A stretch of DNA of 64,000 nucleotides, from positions 372,001 to 436,000 of the forward strand of contig NZ_JMKS01000005.1 in the NCBI RefSeq assembly GCF_000685865.1. The letters are read 5' to 3'. Every line of letters begins with the position of its first letter. Within the stretch, counting starts at the first letter, position 1. The notes under the pieces were generated by a model that ran no database searches, was not told where the DNA came from, and was given only the letters and a program-made list of their open reading frames with translations. The stretch comes from Exiguobacterium antarcticum DSM 14480. Lineage in GTDB: Bacteria; Bacillota; Bacilli; Exiguobacteriales; Exiguobacteriaceae. Positions 34,563 through 46,105 of this stretch are shown piece after piece. Both the position numbers and the translations under genes were made by a program.

Positions 34563-34591
34563 TGAAACCTTTTTTGAGATGAAAGCGTATA
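34563..34591 (+). promoter_or_regulatory. SigW-like (ECF) promoter of the nfeD-floA operon
   Basis: TGAAAC (34563-34568), a 17-bp spacer and CGTATA (34586-34591) match the SigW pattern TGAAAC/CGTA. The orthologous B. subtilis yqeZ-yqfA-yqfB operon is SigW-controlled, which supports the call. The nfeD start lies about 80 bases downstream. Confidence 0.7.
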
Positions 34592-34675
34592 TAATAATAG
34601 TAACAACGAACCATGCTCAGAATGAAGAAACATCGTATGTCGTCTGATTCCGATGAAAAAGGGGTGAACGAAGTA

Positions 34676-35185
34676 ATGTCTTTTAGCTTAGGGATGATTT
34701 TAGCGGTCTTCATGATCGGTGTCATCATGTTGCTGATCGAAATATTCGTGACAGGATTCGGTATTTTTGGTGTGCTTGGCATCGGTGCTGTCCTCGCGAG
34801 TTTAATCATGGCCGGAGCAACGGTTGGTCAAGTTGGTCTCGCGATAGGATTGGCAGTTTTTTTATCACTCGCTGCTGGGTTTTGGGCGTATCGTCGGATT
34901 AAATCAAACCAATCGCTCTTATGGAGAGGCTTGATTTTGACGGATTCGACATCGTCGGAAAAAGGATATCTATCTCATCAAGACAAAGAACAACTGCGCG
35001 GTAAGGTCGGGATTAGTTTGACCCAGCTTCGCCCTGCAGGAACGATTGAAATCGACGGGAATCGTGTCGACGCCGTCACAGAAGGTAGTTTCATCAACTC
35101 GGGCGAACAAGTCGTCGTCCAAGACGTCACCCACGGACGAGTCATCGTTCGAGTCCAAAAAACGAAGGAGGAGTCACTCACATGA
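34676..35185 (+). CDS. Short NfeD family membrane protein
   Basis: A 169-residue NfeD protein lacking the ClpP-like protease domain of long NfeD forms. Two to four hydrophobic helices ([35 protein letters not shown] and a third at about 60-80) are followed by a C-terminal OB-fold ([19 protein letters not shown] to [10 protein letters not shown]). NfeD partners flotillin-like proteins, and here it overlaps floA by 4 bp. In B. subtilis the equivalent protein (YqeZ) is a longer protease-NfeD protein, so this copy is a reduced version. The ATG at 34676 follows AAGGGGTG by 9 bases; an earlier in-frame ATG at 34613 lies in the leader. Confidence 0.85.
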   Translation: MSFSLGMILAVFMIGVIMLLIEIFVTGFGIFGVLGIGAVLASLIMAGATVGQVGLAIGLAVFLSLAAGFWAYRRIKSNQSLLWRGLILTDSTSSEKGYLSHQDKEQLRGKVGISLTQLRPAGTIEIDGNRVDAVTEGSFINSGEQVVVQDVTHGRVIVRVQKTKEESLT

Positions 35186-36165
35186 CACCTGAACTATTGA
35201 CCATTTTACTCATATCGGGAGGAATACTTATTTTCCTCGCAATCTTCTTTACGCTTGTCCCCATTCCACTCTGGATTAGCTCGCTCGCTGCTGGAGTCCG
35301 TGTCTCAATCTTCACGTTAGTCGGGATGCGACTGCGTCGTGTCACACCATCAAAAATCGTGAATCCATTAATCAAAGCCGTCAAGGCCGGCATCGACCTC
35401 AATACAAACCAACTGGAAAGTCATTACCTGGCCGGTGGTAACGTTGACCGTGTCGTTAACGCCTTGATTGCGGCACACCGGGCGAACATCGAACTAAGTT
35501 TCGAACGAGCGGCCGCGATCGATTTAGCTGGGCGGAACGTTCTTGAAGCCGTACAGATGTCCGTTAACCCAAAAGTCATCGAAACACCATTCATTGCGGG
35601 TGTTGCGATGAACGGGATTGAAGTAAAAGCAAAAGCGCGGATCACGGTTCGGGCCAACATCGACCGTTTAGTTGGTGGTGCGGGTGAAGAAACTGTCATC
35701 GCGCGTGTTGGTGAAGGTGTCATCTCGACGATTGGTTCGTGTCAGGATCAAAAAGAAGTGCTCGAAAATCCTGAAATGATTTCTCGGACCGTCCTTGCGA
35801 AAGGTCTGGATTCAGGAACAGCGTTTGAAATCCTCTCGATTGATATCGCGGACATCGATATCGGTAAAAACATCGGAGCGGTTCTTCAGACGGATCAGGC
35901 GGAAGCCGACAAAAACATCGCCCAAGCGAAAGCCGAAGAACGTCGTGCCATGGCGATTGCAAGCGAACAAGAAATGAAATCACGTGTCGAAGAAATGCGC
36001 GCCAAAGTCGTGGCGGCAGAAGCAGAAGTCCCACTTGCGATTGCAGAAGCATTACGTGACGGCAACTTCAGCGTGATGGATTATGCCAACTACTTGAACG
36101 TGACAGCTGATACGAAAATGCGTCAAGCGATTGGTGGTCAATCTTCGCCGAATGACTCACAATAA
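35182..36165 (+). CDS. floA: Flotillin-like protein FloA
   Basis: A 327-residue SPFH-type scaffold that organises ordered membrane microdomains. An N-terminal membrane segment (about 5-32, with the hairpin-like [15 protein letters not shown]) is followed by the YqfA/FloA-specific region ([40 protein letters not shown]). A C-terminal coiled coil is rich in Ala and Glu ([40 protein letters not shown]). It overlaps nfeD and is in the SigW-type operon, consistent with a membrane-stress function. Identity is firm. Confidence 0.95.
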   Translation: MTPELLTILLISGGILIFLAIFFTLVPIPLWISSLAAGVRVSIFTLVGMRLRRVTPSKIVNPLIKAVKAGIDLNTNQLESHYLAGGNVDRVVNALIAAHRANIELSFERAAAIDLAGRNVLEAVQMSVNPKVIETPFIAGVAMNGIEVKAKARITVRANIDRLVGGAGEETVIARVGEGVISTIGSCQDQKEVLENPEMISRTVLAKGLDSGTAFEILSIDIADIDIGKNIGAVLQTDQAEADKNIAQAKAEERRAMAIASEQEMKSRVEEMRAKVVAAEAEVPLAIAEALRDGNFSVMDYANYLNVTADTKMRQAIGGQSSPNDSQ

Positions 36166-36178
36166 AGGGTGATCTAGG

Positions 36179-36649
36179 ATGGAAAGTTTAATTTGGGTCG
36201 GATTGATGATCGCCTTTGGTGTCATCTCTGTCATCTCCAAGGCAGCTGATCAGAAAAAAACGAGTTCTTCAACACGAGTTCCCTCGAAGGAATTTGGCGA
36301 CTATGTCAAAAAAATGGTCGATCAGGTCGAAACGCGGTTACCGGAGGAACGTGATCTGCCTCCTGCGATCAAGCGGAAACAACAAAAACAAACACAACCG
36401 GTCAAACATCAACGGACTGAATTGCAACAACGATTGGATGAACGAGATCGTCTGAAAGCACAAAAACAACAGTCGAAATCGAACATCGGTAAAATCACGG
36501 GGAGTATTGCAAGCGATGAGATTGGTACACGACGTAATCGGCAAAAGGGTATGCATACGACACAGGAAGAAATTCGCCAAGCCATCATTTGGAGCGAAGT
36601 CCTTGGACCGCCGGTTTCGAAACGTTCCTCGAAAACGCCGCCTCGTTGA
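36179..36649 (+). CDS. YqfB-position membrane-anchored hypothetical protein
   Basis: A 156-residue protein with one N-terminal membrane helix (SLIWVGLMIAFGVISVIS) followed by a hydrophilic, Lys/Gln-rich region (KRKQQKQTQPVKHQRTELQQ, RDRLKAQKQQSK) likely to be disordered or coiled. It ends ...EIRQAIIWSEVLGPPVSKR, a conserved-looking C-terminal helix. It occupies the place of yqfB in the B. subtilis yqeZ-yqfA-yqfB operon, 13 bp after floA. I do not recognise a domain; partnership with FloA at the membrane is inferred from operon position. Confidence 0.7.
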   Translation: MESLIWVGLMIAFGVISVISKAADQKKTSSSTRVPSKEFGDYVKKMVDQVETRLPEERDLPPAIKRKQQKQTQPVKHQRTELQQRLDERDRLKAQKQQSKSNIGKITGSIASDEIGTRRNRQKGMHTTQEEIRQAIIWSEVLGPPVSKRSSKTPPR

Positions 36650-36689
36650 AAAAAGTGATCCTCGTTTTTTTACGAGGGTCACTTTTTTG
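36649..36689. terminator. Terminator of the nfeD-floA operon
   Basis: Seventeen-base arms (36649-36665 and 36672-36688) with one G-U pair, loop of T residues, ending in six T residues. Confidence 0.85.
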
Positions 36690-36873
36690 CTTCAAGGAGC
36701 CGTCTGTTAGTGGTCACGATGAACCGCTGGGAATCAAGATGCGGTAAAACTAGGAAACAACGTGTTGGGGATGGGTTTTTCTTTCCATCTATTCTTTGGA
36801 AATGCTAAAGTGGACTAGAATAGACTTATAGAGATGACATACTGTTATCCATCATTAGGAGGCCAATCATAAC

Positions 36874-37836
36874 GTGATATTTAATGAAAGAATCCCATTT
36901 GCATTTTCGAATTCAGAACAGATTCAAGCATTCGTAGGACCGAACGATGCCGTACTAAAAACGATGGAAGCGGAACTGGATGTGCAACTGACACCCCGGG
37001 GAGATGAATTACTGGCGCAGTCAGAAGAAGAACGGTCTGTTATTTTAGCTAAACAGGTGGTCAGTGTCTTAAAACAGCTTGTTGATCGAGGTGCTGTCTT
37101 GACGGAACGTGATGCAACCAGTGCGATTCAACTCGCTCGACAAGATCGTGTGGATGAATTACTGGAATTGTACGATACGGTCATTCATACGAATCATAAA
37201 GGAAAACCGCTGCGTGCCAAAACACTTGGGCAGGCCCGTTATGTCCGGGGGATCGAAAAATGTGACCTGACGTTTGGGATCGGACCAGCCGGGACCGGGA
37301 AAACGTATCTTGCCGTCGTCATGGCGGCACGTGCCTTGAAGGAAGGGTACGTCAAACGACTGGTGCTAACACGACCAGCGGTAGAAGCAGGTGAGAATTT
37401 AGGGTTTTTACCAGGTGACTTAAAAGAAAAGGTCGATCCGTATTTGCGTCCGCTCTATGATGCGTTACATGATGTTCTCGGAGTCGAGCATACCGCCCGT
37501 TTGCTGGAACGTGGTGTGATTGAAATCGCGCCGCTCGCCTATATGCGGGGACGGACCCTCGAGCACGCCTTTGTTATTTTAGACGAAGCACAAAATACGA
37601 CACGAGAACAAATGAAGATGTTTCTGACACGTCTCGGATTCCATTCGAAGATGATCGTCACAGGCGATTTGACACAAGTCGATTTACCGCGCGGGAAGGC
37701 ATCCGGTTTACAAGAAGCCTTAAACTTACTCGGAAATGTCCGGGGCATTCACTTTGAACACTTCAGCTCGGCTGATGTCGTCCGACATCCACTTGTTCGA
37801 AAAATCATTGATGCGTATAGTCAAGAACTCGGCTAA
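36874..37836 (+). CDS. phoH: PhoH family ATPase/RNA helicase-like protein
   Basis: A 320-residue PhoH/YqfE-type P-loop ATPase. Walker A is GIGPAGTGKTYLAV and Walker B is FVILDEAQNTT; TRPAVEAGENLGFLPGDLKEKV, LAYMRGRTL and TGDLTQVDLPRGK are family-defining. The GTG start at 36874 follows TAGGAGGCC by about 10 bases. It heads the conserved phoH-pgpH-ybeY-dgkA-cdd-era-recO unit. PhoH is linked to RNA processing alongside YbeY, an inference from genomic association. The B. subtilis spore genes yqfC and yqfD that precede phoH are missing here. Confidence 0.95.
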   Translation: MIFNERIPFAFSNSEQIQAFVGPNDAVLKTMEAELDVQLTPRGDELLAQSEEERSVILAKQVVSVLKQLVDRGAVLTERDATSAIQLARQDRVDELLELYDTVIHTNHKGKPLRAKTLGQARYVRGIEKCDLTFGIGPAGTGKTYLAVVMAARALKEGYVKRLVLTRPAVEAGENLGFLPGDLKEKVDPYLRPLYDALHDVLGVEHTARLLERGVIEIAPLAYMRGRTLEHAFVILDEAQNTTREQMKMFLTRLGFHSKMIVTGDLTQVDLPRGKASGLQEALNLLGNVRGIHFEHFSSADVVRHPLVRKIIDAYSQELG

Positions 37837-37877
37837 CACGCAATAGGTGAGTCTTAGGGTGGAAAGGAGACGAACGA

Positions 37878-39935
37878 ATGCGGAAAGTAGGTATATGGAT
37901 TGGTCTGTTGACGCTTGGGTTTTATATCATCATCTCAACGATGATGTATGTCAGTGTCCGACCGGAAGCGTTATCGGCAGAACCATTTTCGATTGCGGAA
38001 GAAGATATCCGGTCACCGCTGACGATTGAAGACCGTGAAGCAACACGGTTACTCAAAGAAAATACCGTCGCAGCAATCGACAGTCAATATACGATTAAAC
38101 AAGAATACGCAACACAGCAGATTGATAAAATCGAACAGCTGTTTGCGGGTCTTAAAGGTATCAAGCAGGCAGAAGATATCGGACGAATCAAACAGCGTCT
38201 CCGAGGGACGGAAGCTGCTGACTTGCTACAGGATGATGAGTTACGTTTGCTTGCAACGTCATCGAACTCGGTCCGAAGCACGGTCCGTGACGTCGTCATT
38301 ACGGCGATTGAAGAAGCGATGCGGCAACGGATTTCTTCTGACGGTGGTGAAGTCTCAGAAGCCCGTGAAAATGCACGACTTGACATTGAACGGTCGCCGT
38401 TGTCATTTTCGATGAAGGCAGTTGGAAAAACGTTGACCGATCAATTGATCGTGACGAACTACGTCTATGATCCGGAAAAAACAGAACAACTACGTAAGCA
38501 GACGAACGAAAAAGTCGAACCCGTACTGATCTCTGAAGGTGAAGTCATCGTCAAACGTGGAGAAGTCATTTCTCAGGATGCGTACCGGCAACTGCAACTC
38601 GTTGGATTGATTTCTGATCGTCAATCCTTTAAGCCGCTGCTTGGGACATTGATTTTAAGCGCACTGATGACTATATTATTATTCGGATTCATCGGTCGTT
38701 CGAATCTCCGTTATGCGAAGATGGGTAAGGTGAAACTATTTAGTCTCGTCTATCTAGTCGTCATTCTCCAACTCATCGTCACATACGGGATGGCGTTTTT
38801 AGCGGATGACATCAATCCAGCTCTCTATCTACTGACACCAACAGCTTTTTCAGCACTTGTCCTACGTAATTTGCTGAACGAACGAATTGCCTTATCGAGT
38901 ACACTGTTCATGGCGCTAGCGGGGACCTTTTTCTATAGTGTGAATCAGAACTTCAGCTTTAACATTGCGATTTATTTATTGGTCGGGGGATTGGTTGCGA
39001 CGTATTTTCTGCGGTCCAGCTTGTCGCGCCGACGGATTTTCATCAGCAGTTTGACGATTTCTGCGGCCAATATCGCTGTGTTCCTCGCGTTTGTCTTAAT
39101 GCGTAGTGGGCAACTGGAACTAAAAGAAACATCGATTTTGATAGGGTTTGCGATTGCAAGTGGCGTCTTAAGCGCAATCTTAGCCATCGGATTATTGCCG
39201 TTCCTTGAGATGACGTTTGGTATCTTGGCGCCCACCCGTCTTCTTGAACTACTAAATCCGACGCATCCGTTACTGAAAAAATTATTGGTCGAGGCACCCG
39301 GAACCTACCATCACAGTATGATGGTCGCGAACCTGGCTGAGACAGCTTGCGAAGCGATTGGGGCCGATGGATTATTGGCGCGTGTTGGAGCTTACTATCA
39401 TGATTTAGGCAAAACCCGTCGTCCACTCTACTTCATTGAAAATCAACATGGTCTTAATCCGCACGATCGTCTGAAGCCGGAAGAGTCGGCACGCGTCATC
39501 CTGGCGCATACGGACGATGGAGTTGAACTGTTGGAAGAAGCAAAATTACCGAGTGTCATCGTCGATATTTGCCGGGAACATCACGGGACCTCGTTATTAC
39601 GTTATTTTTACGTCAAGGCGACGGAACAAGGGGAGGTCGACGAAGCCGATTTCCGGTATACTGGTCCAAAGCCACAATCGAGAGAAGCGGCTGTCATCAT
39701 GATTGTCGATTCGATCGAAGCGGCGGTTCGTTCCATGAAAGCACCGACTGAAACAGGAATTCAAGAATTGGTCAAAAAAATCATTCGTGAAAAGTTACTC
39801 GATGATCAATTTTCAGAATGTGACATGACGACACGTGATATTTATCGCGTCGGTGAGAGTGCGTGCCACACATTATCTGGACTTTTCCATGAACGAATTG
39901 AATATCCTGAATTAAAGAAAGAGGAACTGACATGA
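37878..39935 (+). CDS. pgpH: Membrane HD-domain cyclic-di-AMP phosphodiesterase PgpH
   Basis: PgpH degrades c-di-AMP. The 685-residue protein has an N-terminal membrane helix, an extracellular 7TMR-HDED domain of about 240 residues (VLISEGEVIVKRGEVIS near its end), seven membrane helices at about 255-450 and a cytoplasmic HD domain. Metal-ligand motifs are PGTYHHSMMVANLAE (about 474) and YYHDLGKTRRP (about 506), then the second histidine pairs HDRLKPEESARVILAH and CREHHGT. GAAAGGAGACGAACGA precedes the ATG. It overlaps ybeY by 4 bp. Levels of c-di-AMP control potassium and wall homeostasis in Firmicutes. Confidence 0.93.
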   Translation: MRKVGIWIGLLTLGFYIIISTMMYVSVRPEALSAEPFSIAEEDIRSPLTIEDREATRLLKENTVAAIDSQYTIKQEYATQQIDKIEQLFAGLKGIKQAEDIGRIKQRLRGTEAADLLQDDELRLLATSSNSVRSTVRDVVITAIEEAMRQRISSDGGEVSEARENARLDIERSPLSFSMKAVGKTLTDQLIVTNYVYDPEKTEQLRKQTNEKVEPVLISEGEVIVKRGEVISQDAYRQLQLVGLISDRQSFKPLLGTLILSALMTILLFGFIGRSNLRYAKMGKVKLFSLVYLVVILQLIVTYGMAFLADDINPALYLLTPTAFSALVLRNLLNERIALSSTLFMALAGTFFYSVNQNFSFNIAIYLLVGGLVATYFLRSSLSRRRIFISSLTISAANIAVFLAFVLMRSGQLELKETSILIGFAIASGVLSAILAIGLLPFLEMTFGILAPTRLLELLNPTHPLLKKLLVEAPGTYHHSMMVANLAETACEAIGADGLLARVGAYYHDLGKTRRPLYFIENQHGLNPHDRLKPEESARVILAHTDDGVELLEEAKLPSVIVDICREHHGTSLLRYFYVKATEQGEVDEADFRYTGPKPQSREAAVIMIVDSIEAAVRSMKAPTETGIQELVKKIIREKLLDDQFSECDMTTRDIYRVGESACHTLSGLFHERIEYPELKKEELT

Positions 39936-40408
39936 ACATTTATACAACAGATGAAGGTACATTGTTGACGGAAGATCAGATGAAGTTGGTCGAGTCGATT
40001 TTAGTCTATACGGCAACGGAAGAAGAGGTGGAACAAAACAGTGAATTGTCGGTCACATTTGTGACAAATGATGAAATTCAGCAGATTAACCGGGAGTGGC
40101 GTGGGAAAGACCAAGCGACAGACGTCATCTCGTTTGCGATGGATGAACTCGGAGAGGATGAAATCGATTTTCAACTGCTTGAAGACGAACCGGTTGTCCT
40201 CGGGGATTTAATCATCTCGGTCGAACGATGCCGGGAGCAGGCCGCGGAATACGGTAATCATTTTGAACGGGAACTTGGATTTTTAGCCGTGCATGGTTTT
40301 TTGCATCTGCTCGGGTATGATCACATTGAAAAAGCAGATGAAGACATCATGACAAAGCGTCAGGAGGAAATCCTGCATCACTTCGAGTTGTATCGAGGAA
40401 AATTGTGA
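39932..40408 (+). CDS. ybeY: rRNA maturation endoribonuclease YbeY
   Basis: A 158-residue zinc-dependent RNase needed for 16S rRNA 3' processing and ribosome quality control. The metal site HGFLHLLGYDH (HxxxHxxxxxH) is intact, preceded by REWRGKDQATDVISFAMDE and the conserved LGDLIIS strand. It overlaps pgpH and dgkA by 4 bp on each side, so expression is tightly coupled within the phoH-recO operon. Confidence 0.96.
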   Translation: MNIYTTDEGTLLTEDQMKLVESILVYTATEEEVEQNSELSVTFVTNDEIQQINREWRGKDQATDVISFAMDELGEDEIDFQLLEDEPVVLGDLIISVERCREQAAEYGNHFERELGFLAVHGFLHLLGYDHIEKADEDIMTKRQEEILHHFELYRGKL

Positions 40409-40755
40409 AGACGTGGTGGTTACCGTTTGTTCATGCGATGAACGGGATACGCCAAGCTGTCAAGGAAGAACGGCATATGAAAGTCCACTTCCTGATTGGT
40501 CTGATTGTTTTACTCGTTGCCTTTTACTTACCACTGACTTCGACGGAACGGGCCATCTTGTGTTTAACGGTGGGGGTCGTGCTCAGTGCGGAGATGTTTA
40601 ACACGGCATTCGAGCGAACCGTCGATCTCGTGACACAAGAGTGGCATCCGTTAGCCAAAGCGGCGAAAGACATCGCGAGTGGTGCCGTTCTTGTGTTGGC
40701 GCTTACATCAATTGCGATTGCACTATGCATCTTCGTTCCATATTTGGTACAATAA
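40405..40755 (+). CDS. dgkA: Diacylglycerol/undecaprenol kinase
   Basis: A 116-residue three-helix membrane kinase. Firmicute DgkA proteins phosphorylate undecaprenol, recycling the lipid carrier used for wall polymers. The family sequence includes HAMNGIRQAVKEERHMKVHF, SAEMFNTAFERTVDLV and HPLAKAAKDIASGAVLV, with the catalytic Glu in EMFNTAFE. Start is a GTG overlapping the ybeY stop (GTGA). This enzyme would support lipid-carrier supply for the glycopolymer cluster, though the position is the general Firmicutes one. Confidence 0.93.
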   Translation: MKTWWLPFVHAMNGIRQAVKEERHMKVHFLIGLIVLLVAFYLPLTSTERAILCLTVGVVLSAEMFNTAFERTVDLVTQEWHPLAKAAKDIASGAVLVLALTSIAIALCIFVPYLVQ

Positions 40756-40789
40756 GAATCCGGCCTTTTTTGGCCAACAAAGTTGCTAA

Positions 40790-42104
<1,315 letters not shown>

Positions 42105-42107
42105 GCG

Positions 42108-42857
42108 ATGATTGATAAGGCGGAAGGGCTTGTATTACGCACGGTCGTGTATGGTGAATCAAACAAAATCATTACGCTGTTAACACGTGAATATGGCAAG
42201 CTCGCCGTCATGGCCCGTGGTGCGAAAAAACCAGGCAGCCGTTTTAACGCTGCGAGTCAACCGTTCATTCGGGCGGTTTACGTGTATCCACGTTCACGTG
42301 GTCTCGGTCAATTGAAGTCAGCCGATGTCATTACCGGATATTCGAACATCCGCCAAGATGTTTTTTTGATGGCCTATGCGATGTATGTCCTGGAACTGGC
42401 GGATAAGGCACTGGATGAACGGGTACCGCAACCGGCACTGTATGACTTGTTCGTTGATGGTCTAGAGGCGATGAACGAAGGACTTGATCCGGACGTCGTC
42501 TCGTTTATCATCGAACTTCGATTACTTCGGCATCTAGGAATTGCGCCACATCTAAACGGCTGTACGATTTGCGGCAGTGCCGAAGCGCCATTCGCGTTTT
42601 CACTGAACCACGGTGGCTTATTGTGCAGGCGGCATCGGCACGAAGATGAGCATGCTGTCTATTTGACGGAATCGGTCGCTAAGATGCTCTATGTATTTTC
42701 CGTCTATGATTTTTCCCGGATCGGTAAGGTTGAAGTGAAGCCGGAAACAAAACGTTTGTTACGGCAAATCATGGATGCTTATATGGAACGGTACAGTGGT
42801 CTTCGTCTTCGTTCGAAACGGGTTCTGGATCAATTACTCAATCTCGGAGACGATTGA
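42108..42857 (+). CDS. recO: DNA repair protein RecO
   Basis: RecO loads RecA on SSB-coated DNA with RecF and RecR. The 249-residue protein has an N-terminal OB-fold (EGLVLRTVVYGESNKIITLL, YGKLAVMARGAKKPGSRF) and a C-terminal zinc site (CTICGS and a CRRH element). It follows era by 3 bp and closes the phoH operon before the glyQ T-box. No clear terminator lies between recO and the T-box, so some transcripts may reach the leader. Confidence 0.95.
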   Translation: MIDKAEGLVLRTVVYGESNKIITLLTREYGKLAVMARGAKKPGSRFNAASQPFIRAVYVYPRSRGLGQLKSADVITGYSNIRQDVFLMAYAMYVLELADKALDERVPQPALYDLFVDGLEAMNEGLDPDVVSFIIELRLLRHLGIAPHLNGCTICGSAEAPFAFSLNHGGLLCRRHRHEDEHAVYLTESVAKMLYVFSVYDFSRIGKVEVKPETKRLLRQIMDAYMERYSGLRLRSKRVLDQLLNLGDD

Positions 42858-42909
42858 CAGACTGGTCGATCGTTCGGTAGAATAAGTGCGGAAGAACTAA
42901 CTAAACGAA

Positions 42910-43105
42910 CACGATGAGAAAAAGGAGTAACACCTGACGTTCAGTCAAGCGATTTCGGGATAGTGTGAGCCGAAAATGAATTAGGTGTGAACGGCATTTT
43001 TGAGTGTTCCTGATCAAAGAGTGGCATGCTTGTCATGCAAGTAGGGTGGAACCGCGGGCTTGTCTCGTCCCTATGTACAACCTTGTTGTACATAGGGACG
43101 TTTTT
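42910..43105 (+). promoter_or_regulatory. Glycine T-box riboswitch of glyQS
   Basis: The leader contains the T-box sequence AGGGTGGAACCGCG (43043-43056), in which TGGA can pair with the UCCA end of tRNA-Gly. A specifier region GAACGGCA at about 42989-42996 carries the Gly codon GGC (42993-42995). The terminator has perfect 16-bp arms (43066-43081 and 43085-43100) and five T residues. Uncharged tRNA-Gly should stabilise the antiterminator and turn on glyQS. The 5' boundary is approximate. Confidence 0.93.
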
Positions 43106-43142
43106 GCGTTCCCGCATAAATTTGGAGGTGGAAGTCTTGAAG

Positions 43143-44033
43143 ATGACAGTACAGGAAATGATCTTAACACTGCAAAAGTTTTGGGCTGAACAAGGCTGCT
43201 TGACGATGCAGGCATATGATGTGGAAAAAGGTGCCGGGACGATGAATCCGATGACATTTTTACGGAGTCTCGGACCAGAACCATGGAACGTCTGTTACAC
43301 AGAACCATCACGACGACCGGCGGATGGACGTTACGGAGAAAATCCGAATCGTTTGTATCAACACCATCAGTTCCAAGTCATCATGAAACCGTCACCGGAT
43401 AACATTCAGGAATTGTACTTACAAAGTCTTGAACTGCTTGGGATCAATCCGCTTGAACACGATATTCGTTTTGTTGAGGATAACTGGGAGAATCCGACGT
43501 TTGGTGCAGCGGGTCTCGGATGGGAAGTTTGGTTAAACGGAATGGAAATCACGCAGTTCACCTATTTCCAACAAGTCGGTGGGATCGAATGCAGTCCGAT
43601 TGCTGTTGAAATCACGTACGGAATCGAACGTCTCGCGTCCTATATCCAGGACGTCGAAAGTGTGTTTGATTTAGTGTGGACGGACGGATTCAAATATGGC
43701 GATATCTTCTATCAGCCGGAATTCGAGCATTCAAAATATACGTTTGAGACATCGGATGTCGACTTGTTGTTTACATTGTTTGATCAATACGAAAAAGAAG
43801 CAAACCGAGCGCTTGATGAAAATCTGGTGTTCCCAGCCTATGACTATATCTTGAAGTGTTCACATGCCTTTAATCTATTGGATGCCAAAGGTGCGATTTC
43901 CGTCACGGAACGGACAGGGTTCATTCATCGTGTAAGAAACATGTCACGCCGTTGTGCACAAAGCTTCATCGAAGAACGGGAACGGTTGGGATTCCCATTG
44001 ATTAAATCGAAAGCAGGTGAATCGCATGCATGA
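43143..44033 (+). CDS. glyQ: Glycyl-tRNA synthetase alpha subunit
   Basis: The 296-residue alpha subunit of the tetrameric bacterial GlyRS carries the class II catalytic core. Conserved blocks: [47 protein letters not shown]-like [18 protein letters not shown], and [24 protein letters not shown] at 43143 matches the usual N-terminus; a TTG at 43137 lies at better distance from GGAGGTGG (43124-43131) and would add two residues. It is controlled by the T-box upstream and overlaps glyS by 8 bp. Confidence 0.97.
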   Translation: MTVQEMILTLQKFWAEQGCLTMQAYDVEKGAGTMNPMTFLRSLGPEPWNVCYTEPSRRPADGRYGENPNRLYQHHQFQVIMKPSPDNIQELYLQSLELLGINPLEHDIRFVEDNWENPTFGAAGLGWEVWLNGMEITQFTYFQQVGGIECSPIAVEITYGIERLASYIQDVESVFDLVWTDGFKYGDIFYQPEFEHSKYTFETSDVDLLFTLFDQYEKEANRALDENLVFPAYDYILKCSHAFNLLDAKGAISVTERTGFIHRVRNMSRRCAQSFIEERERLGFPLIKSKAGESHA

Positions 44034-46086
44034 ATTATTACTTGAAATCGGTCTTGAAGAAATGCCGGCTCGTTTTGTCCTGCAGTCGGAAACACAATTA
44101 AAGGACCGGATTAAGACGTTCTTGAAAGAAGCGCGGATTACGTTCGAGACGATTGAATCGTTTTCGACACCACGCCGTCTTGCGGTCCTCGTCACGGGTA
44201 TGTCGGAGCGTCAAACGGACTTAGAAGAAACGTTGAAAGGTCCTGCTAAGCGGATTGCTCAGGACGAAGAAGGTAACTGGACCAAAGCGGCACAAGGGTT
44301 TGCACGTGGAAAAGGATTGACGACGGAAGACCTGTTCCTCAAAGAAGAAAAAGGTGTCGAATACATCTTTGCGACACGCAAAGAAGTAGGGCAGGAAACA
44401 GCGACATTGATGCCGGGATTAAAACAGATCGTCGAAGCGATGTCCTTCCCGAAAAACATGCGTTGGAGTACCCAGTCCTTACGTTACATGCGTCCGATTC
44501 GTTGGATGATTGCCTTGCTTGACGAGCAAGTCATACCGTTTGAAGTGGCCACTGTCGAGACGGGACGGACGTCACGCGGACATCGTTTCCTTGGTCAAGA
44601 CATCACGATCTTACGTCCAAACGCGTATGTCGAGGCGCTCGCAGCAGAACATGTCATCGTCAGTTATGACAAGCGTCGTCAGATGATTGAAAAACAAATT
44701 CAAACATTGAGCGAACAGGAAGGTTTTGACGTGCCAATCGACCCAACCCTTCTCGAAGAAGTGACGAATTTGGTCGAATATCCGACTGCTCTGTTTGGTG
44801 CGTTTGATGAAGCCTATCTCGAACTACCGGAAGAAGTGCTCATCACGACGATGAAAGAACATCAACGGTATTTCCCAGTGAAGAAAGACGGAACATTATT
44901 ACACTATTTCGTCACGGTCCGTAACGGAAATGCAAATCATCTGGAGAACGTCGCACGTGGTAACGAAAAGGTCATCCGGGCACGTCTTGCGGATGCCCAG
45001 TTCTTCTATGAAGAAGATAAAAAAGCGGATATCGATGCGCAGGCAGCACGGTTGGATAAAATCGTCTTCCATGAAAAACTCGGAACGACAGGCGAAAAAG
45101 TCCGCCGTGTTCGTGAGATGGCCTTACAACTTGCCGATCGTTTCGGAGCAGAACAGGCTAAAGTGGAACGCGCCGGAACAATCTATAAGTTTGATCTCGT
45201 CAGTCAAATGGTCTACGAGTTTACAGAACTCCAAGGGATGATGGGCGAACGTTATGCCAACATGAAAGGCGAAGATGCAGAAGTTGCAGCATCGATTCGT
45301 GAACATTACTTACCACGGTTTGCTGGGGATGAAAGTCCAAGCACGGCAACGGGAACAGTATTAGCTGTTTTGGATAAGATGGATAGCGTCGCCGGTTTCT
45401 TTGGTGTTGGTATGATTCCAAGTGGTTCTGCTGACCCTTATGCGTTACGACGCCAAGCGCAGGGGATCGTTCAGATTCTTTCAGACCGTCAGATTGACAT
45501 GACGTTGTCGGAACTGATTGAATTCGTTGTCGCGGCACAACTAAAAGCAGGGCTTTATCAAGCCGATGCAGAACAAGTAAAAGCAGCGATGGAAGACTTC
45601 TTCAATCAGCGCCTGAAATTCCGTCTGTCGGAAAAAGGTCATCGTCATGATGTGATTGAAGCGGCACTTGAACCCCAGTTGACGGTCGAAGCAAATGAAA
45701 AACGAGCAGCGATGCTCGAACAGGCGACGCAACGTCCGACGTTTAAGAAAACGGTCGAACAGCTCAGCCGTGTCTTGAACATTTCGAAAAAAGCGGAGAC
45801 CGTGGTCACTGTCGATCCGACACTTTTTGAAAATGAAGCGGAACGTGCGTTGCATGAACAGATCGAACAGCTGATTCCAGAAATTGAAGCAGCCGTCGAA
45901 GTCTCTGACTATGAACGGGCGATTCAAGTACTCGAAGCTAGCGTGCCGACGATCACTGCCTATTTTGACGGGACGATGATCATGGCAGATGATGAAGCGG
46001 TTCGGACAAATCGCCTTAGCGAGATGAAACGATTTGCGACGGCAATCGAAAAAGTCGCACGATTCAATGCACTCACTTTAGTGTGA
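44026..46086 (+). CDS. glyS: Glycyl-tRNA synthetase beta subunit
   Basis: The 686-residue beta subunit supplies tRNA recognition. It starts [17 protein letters not shown] and contains [38 protein letters not shown] and the central [14 protein letters not shown]. The HD-like motif region and a C-terminal anticodon-binding (DALR-like) part follow. The ATG at 44026 follows AGGTGA by 6 bases inside the end of glyQ; a GTG at 44017 is within that site. The alpha/beta form is the usual one in many Bacillales with this gene order. Confidence 0.97.
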   Translation: MHELLLEIGLEEMPARFVLQSETQLKDRIKTFLKEARITFETIESFSTPRRLAVLVTGMSERQTDLEETLKGPAKRIAQDEEGNWTKAAQGFARGKGLTTEDLFLKEEKGVEYIFATRKEVGQETATLMPGLKQIVEAMSFPKNMRWSTQSLRYMRPIRWMIALLDEQVIPFEVATVETGRTSRGHRFLGQDITILRPNAYVEALAAEHVIVSYDKRRQMIEKQIQTLSEQEGFDVPIDPTLLEEVTNLVEYPTALFGAFDEAYLELPEEVLITTMKEHQRYFPVKKDGTLLHYFVTVRNGNANHLENVARGNEKVIRARLADAQFFYEEDKKADIDAQAARLDKIVFHEKLGTTGEKVRRVREMALQLADRFGAEQAKVERAGTIYKFDLVSQMVYEFTELQGMMGERYANMKGEDAEVAASIREHYLPRFAGDESPSTATGTVLAVLDKMDSVAGFFGVGMIPSGSADPYALRRQAQGIVQILSDRQIDMTLSELIEFVVAAQLKAGLYQADAEQVKAAMEDFFNQRLKFRLSEKGHRHDVIEAALEPQLTVEANEKRAAMLEQATQRPTFKKTVEQLSRVLNISKKAETVVTVDPTLFENEAERALHEQIEQLIPEIEAAVEVSDYERAIQVLEASVPTITAYFDGTMIMADDEAVRTNRLSEMKRFATAIEKVARFNALTLV

Positions 46087-46105
46087 ATAAAGGACGGATG
46101 AGCCG

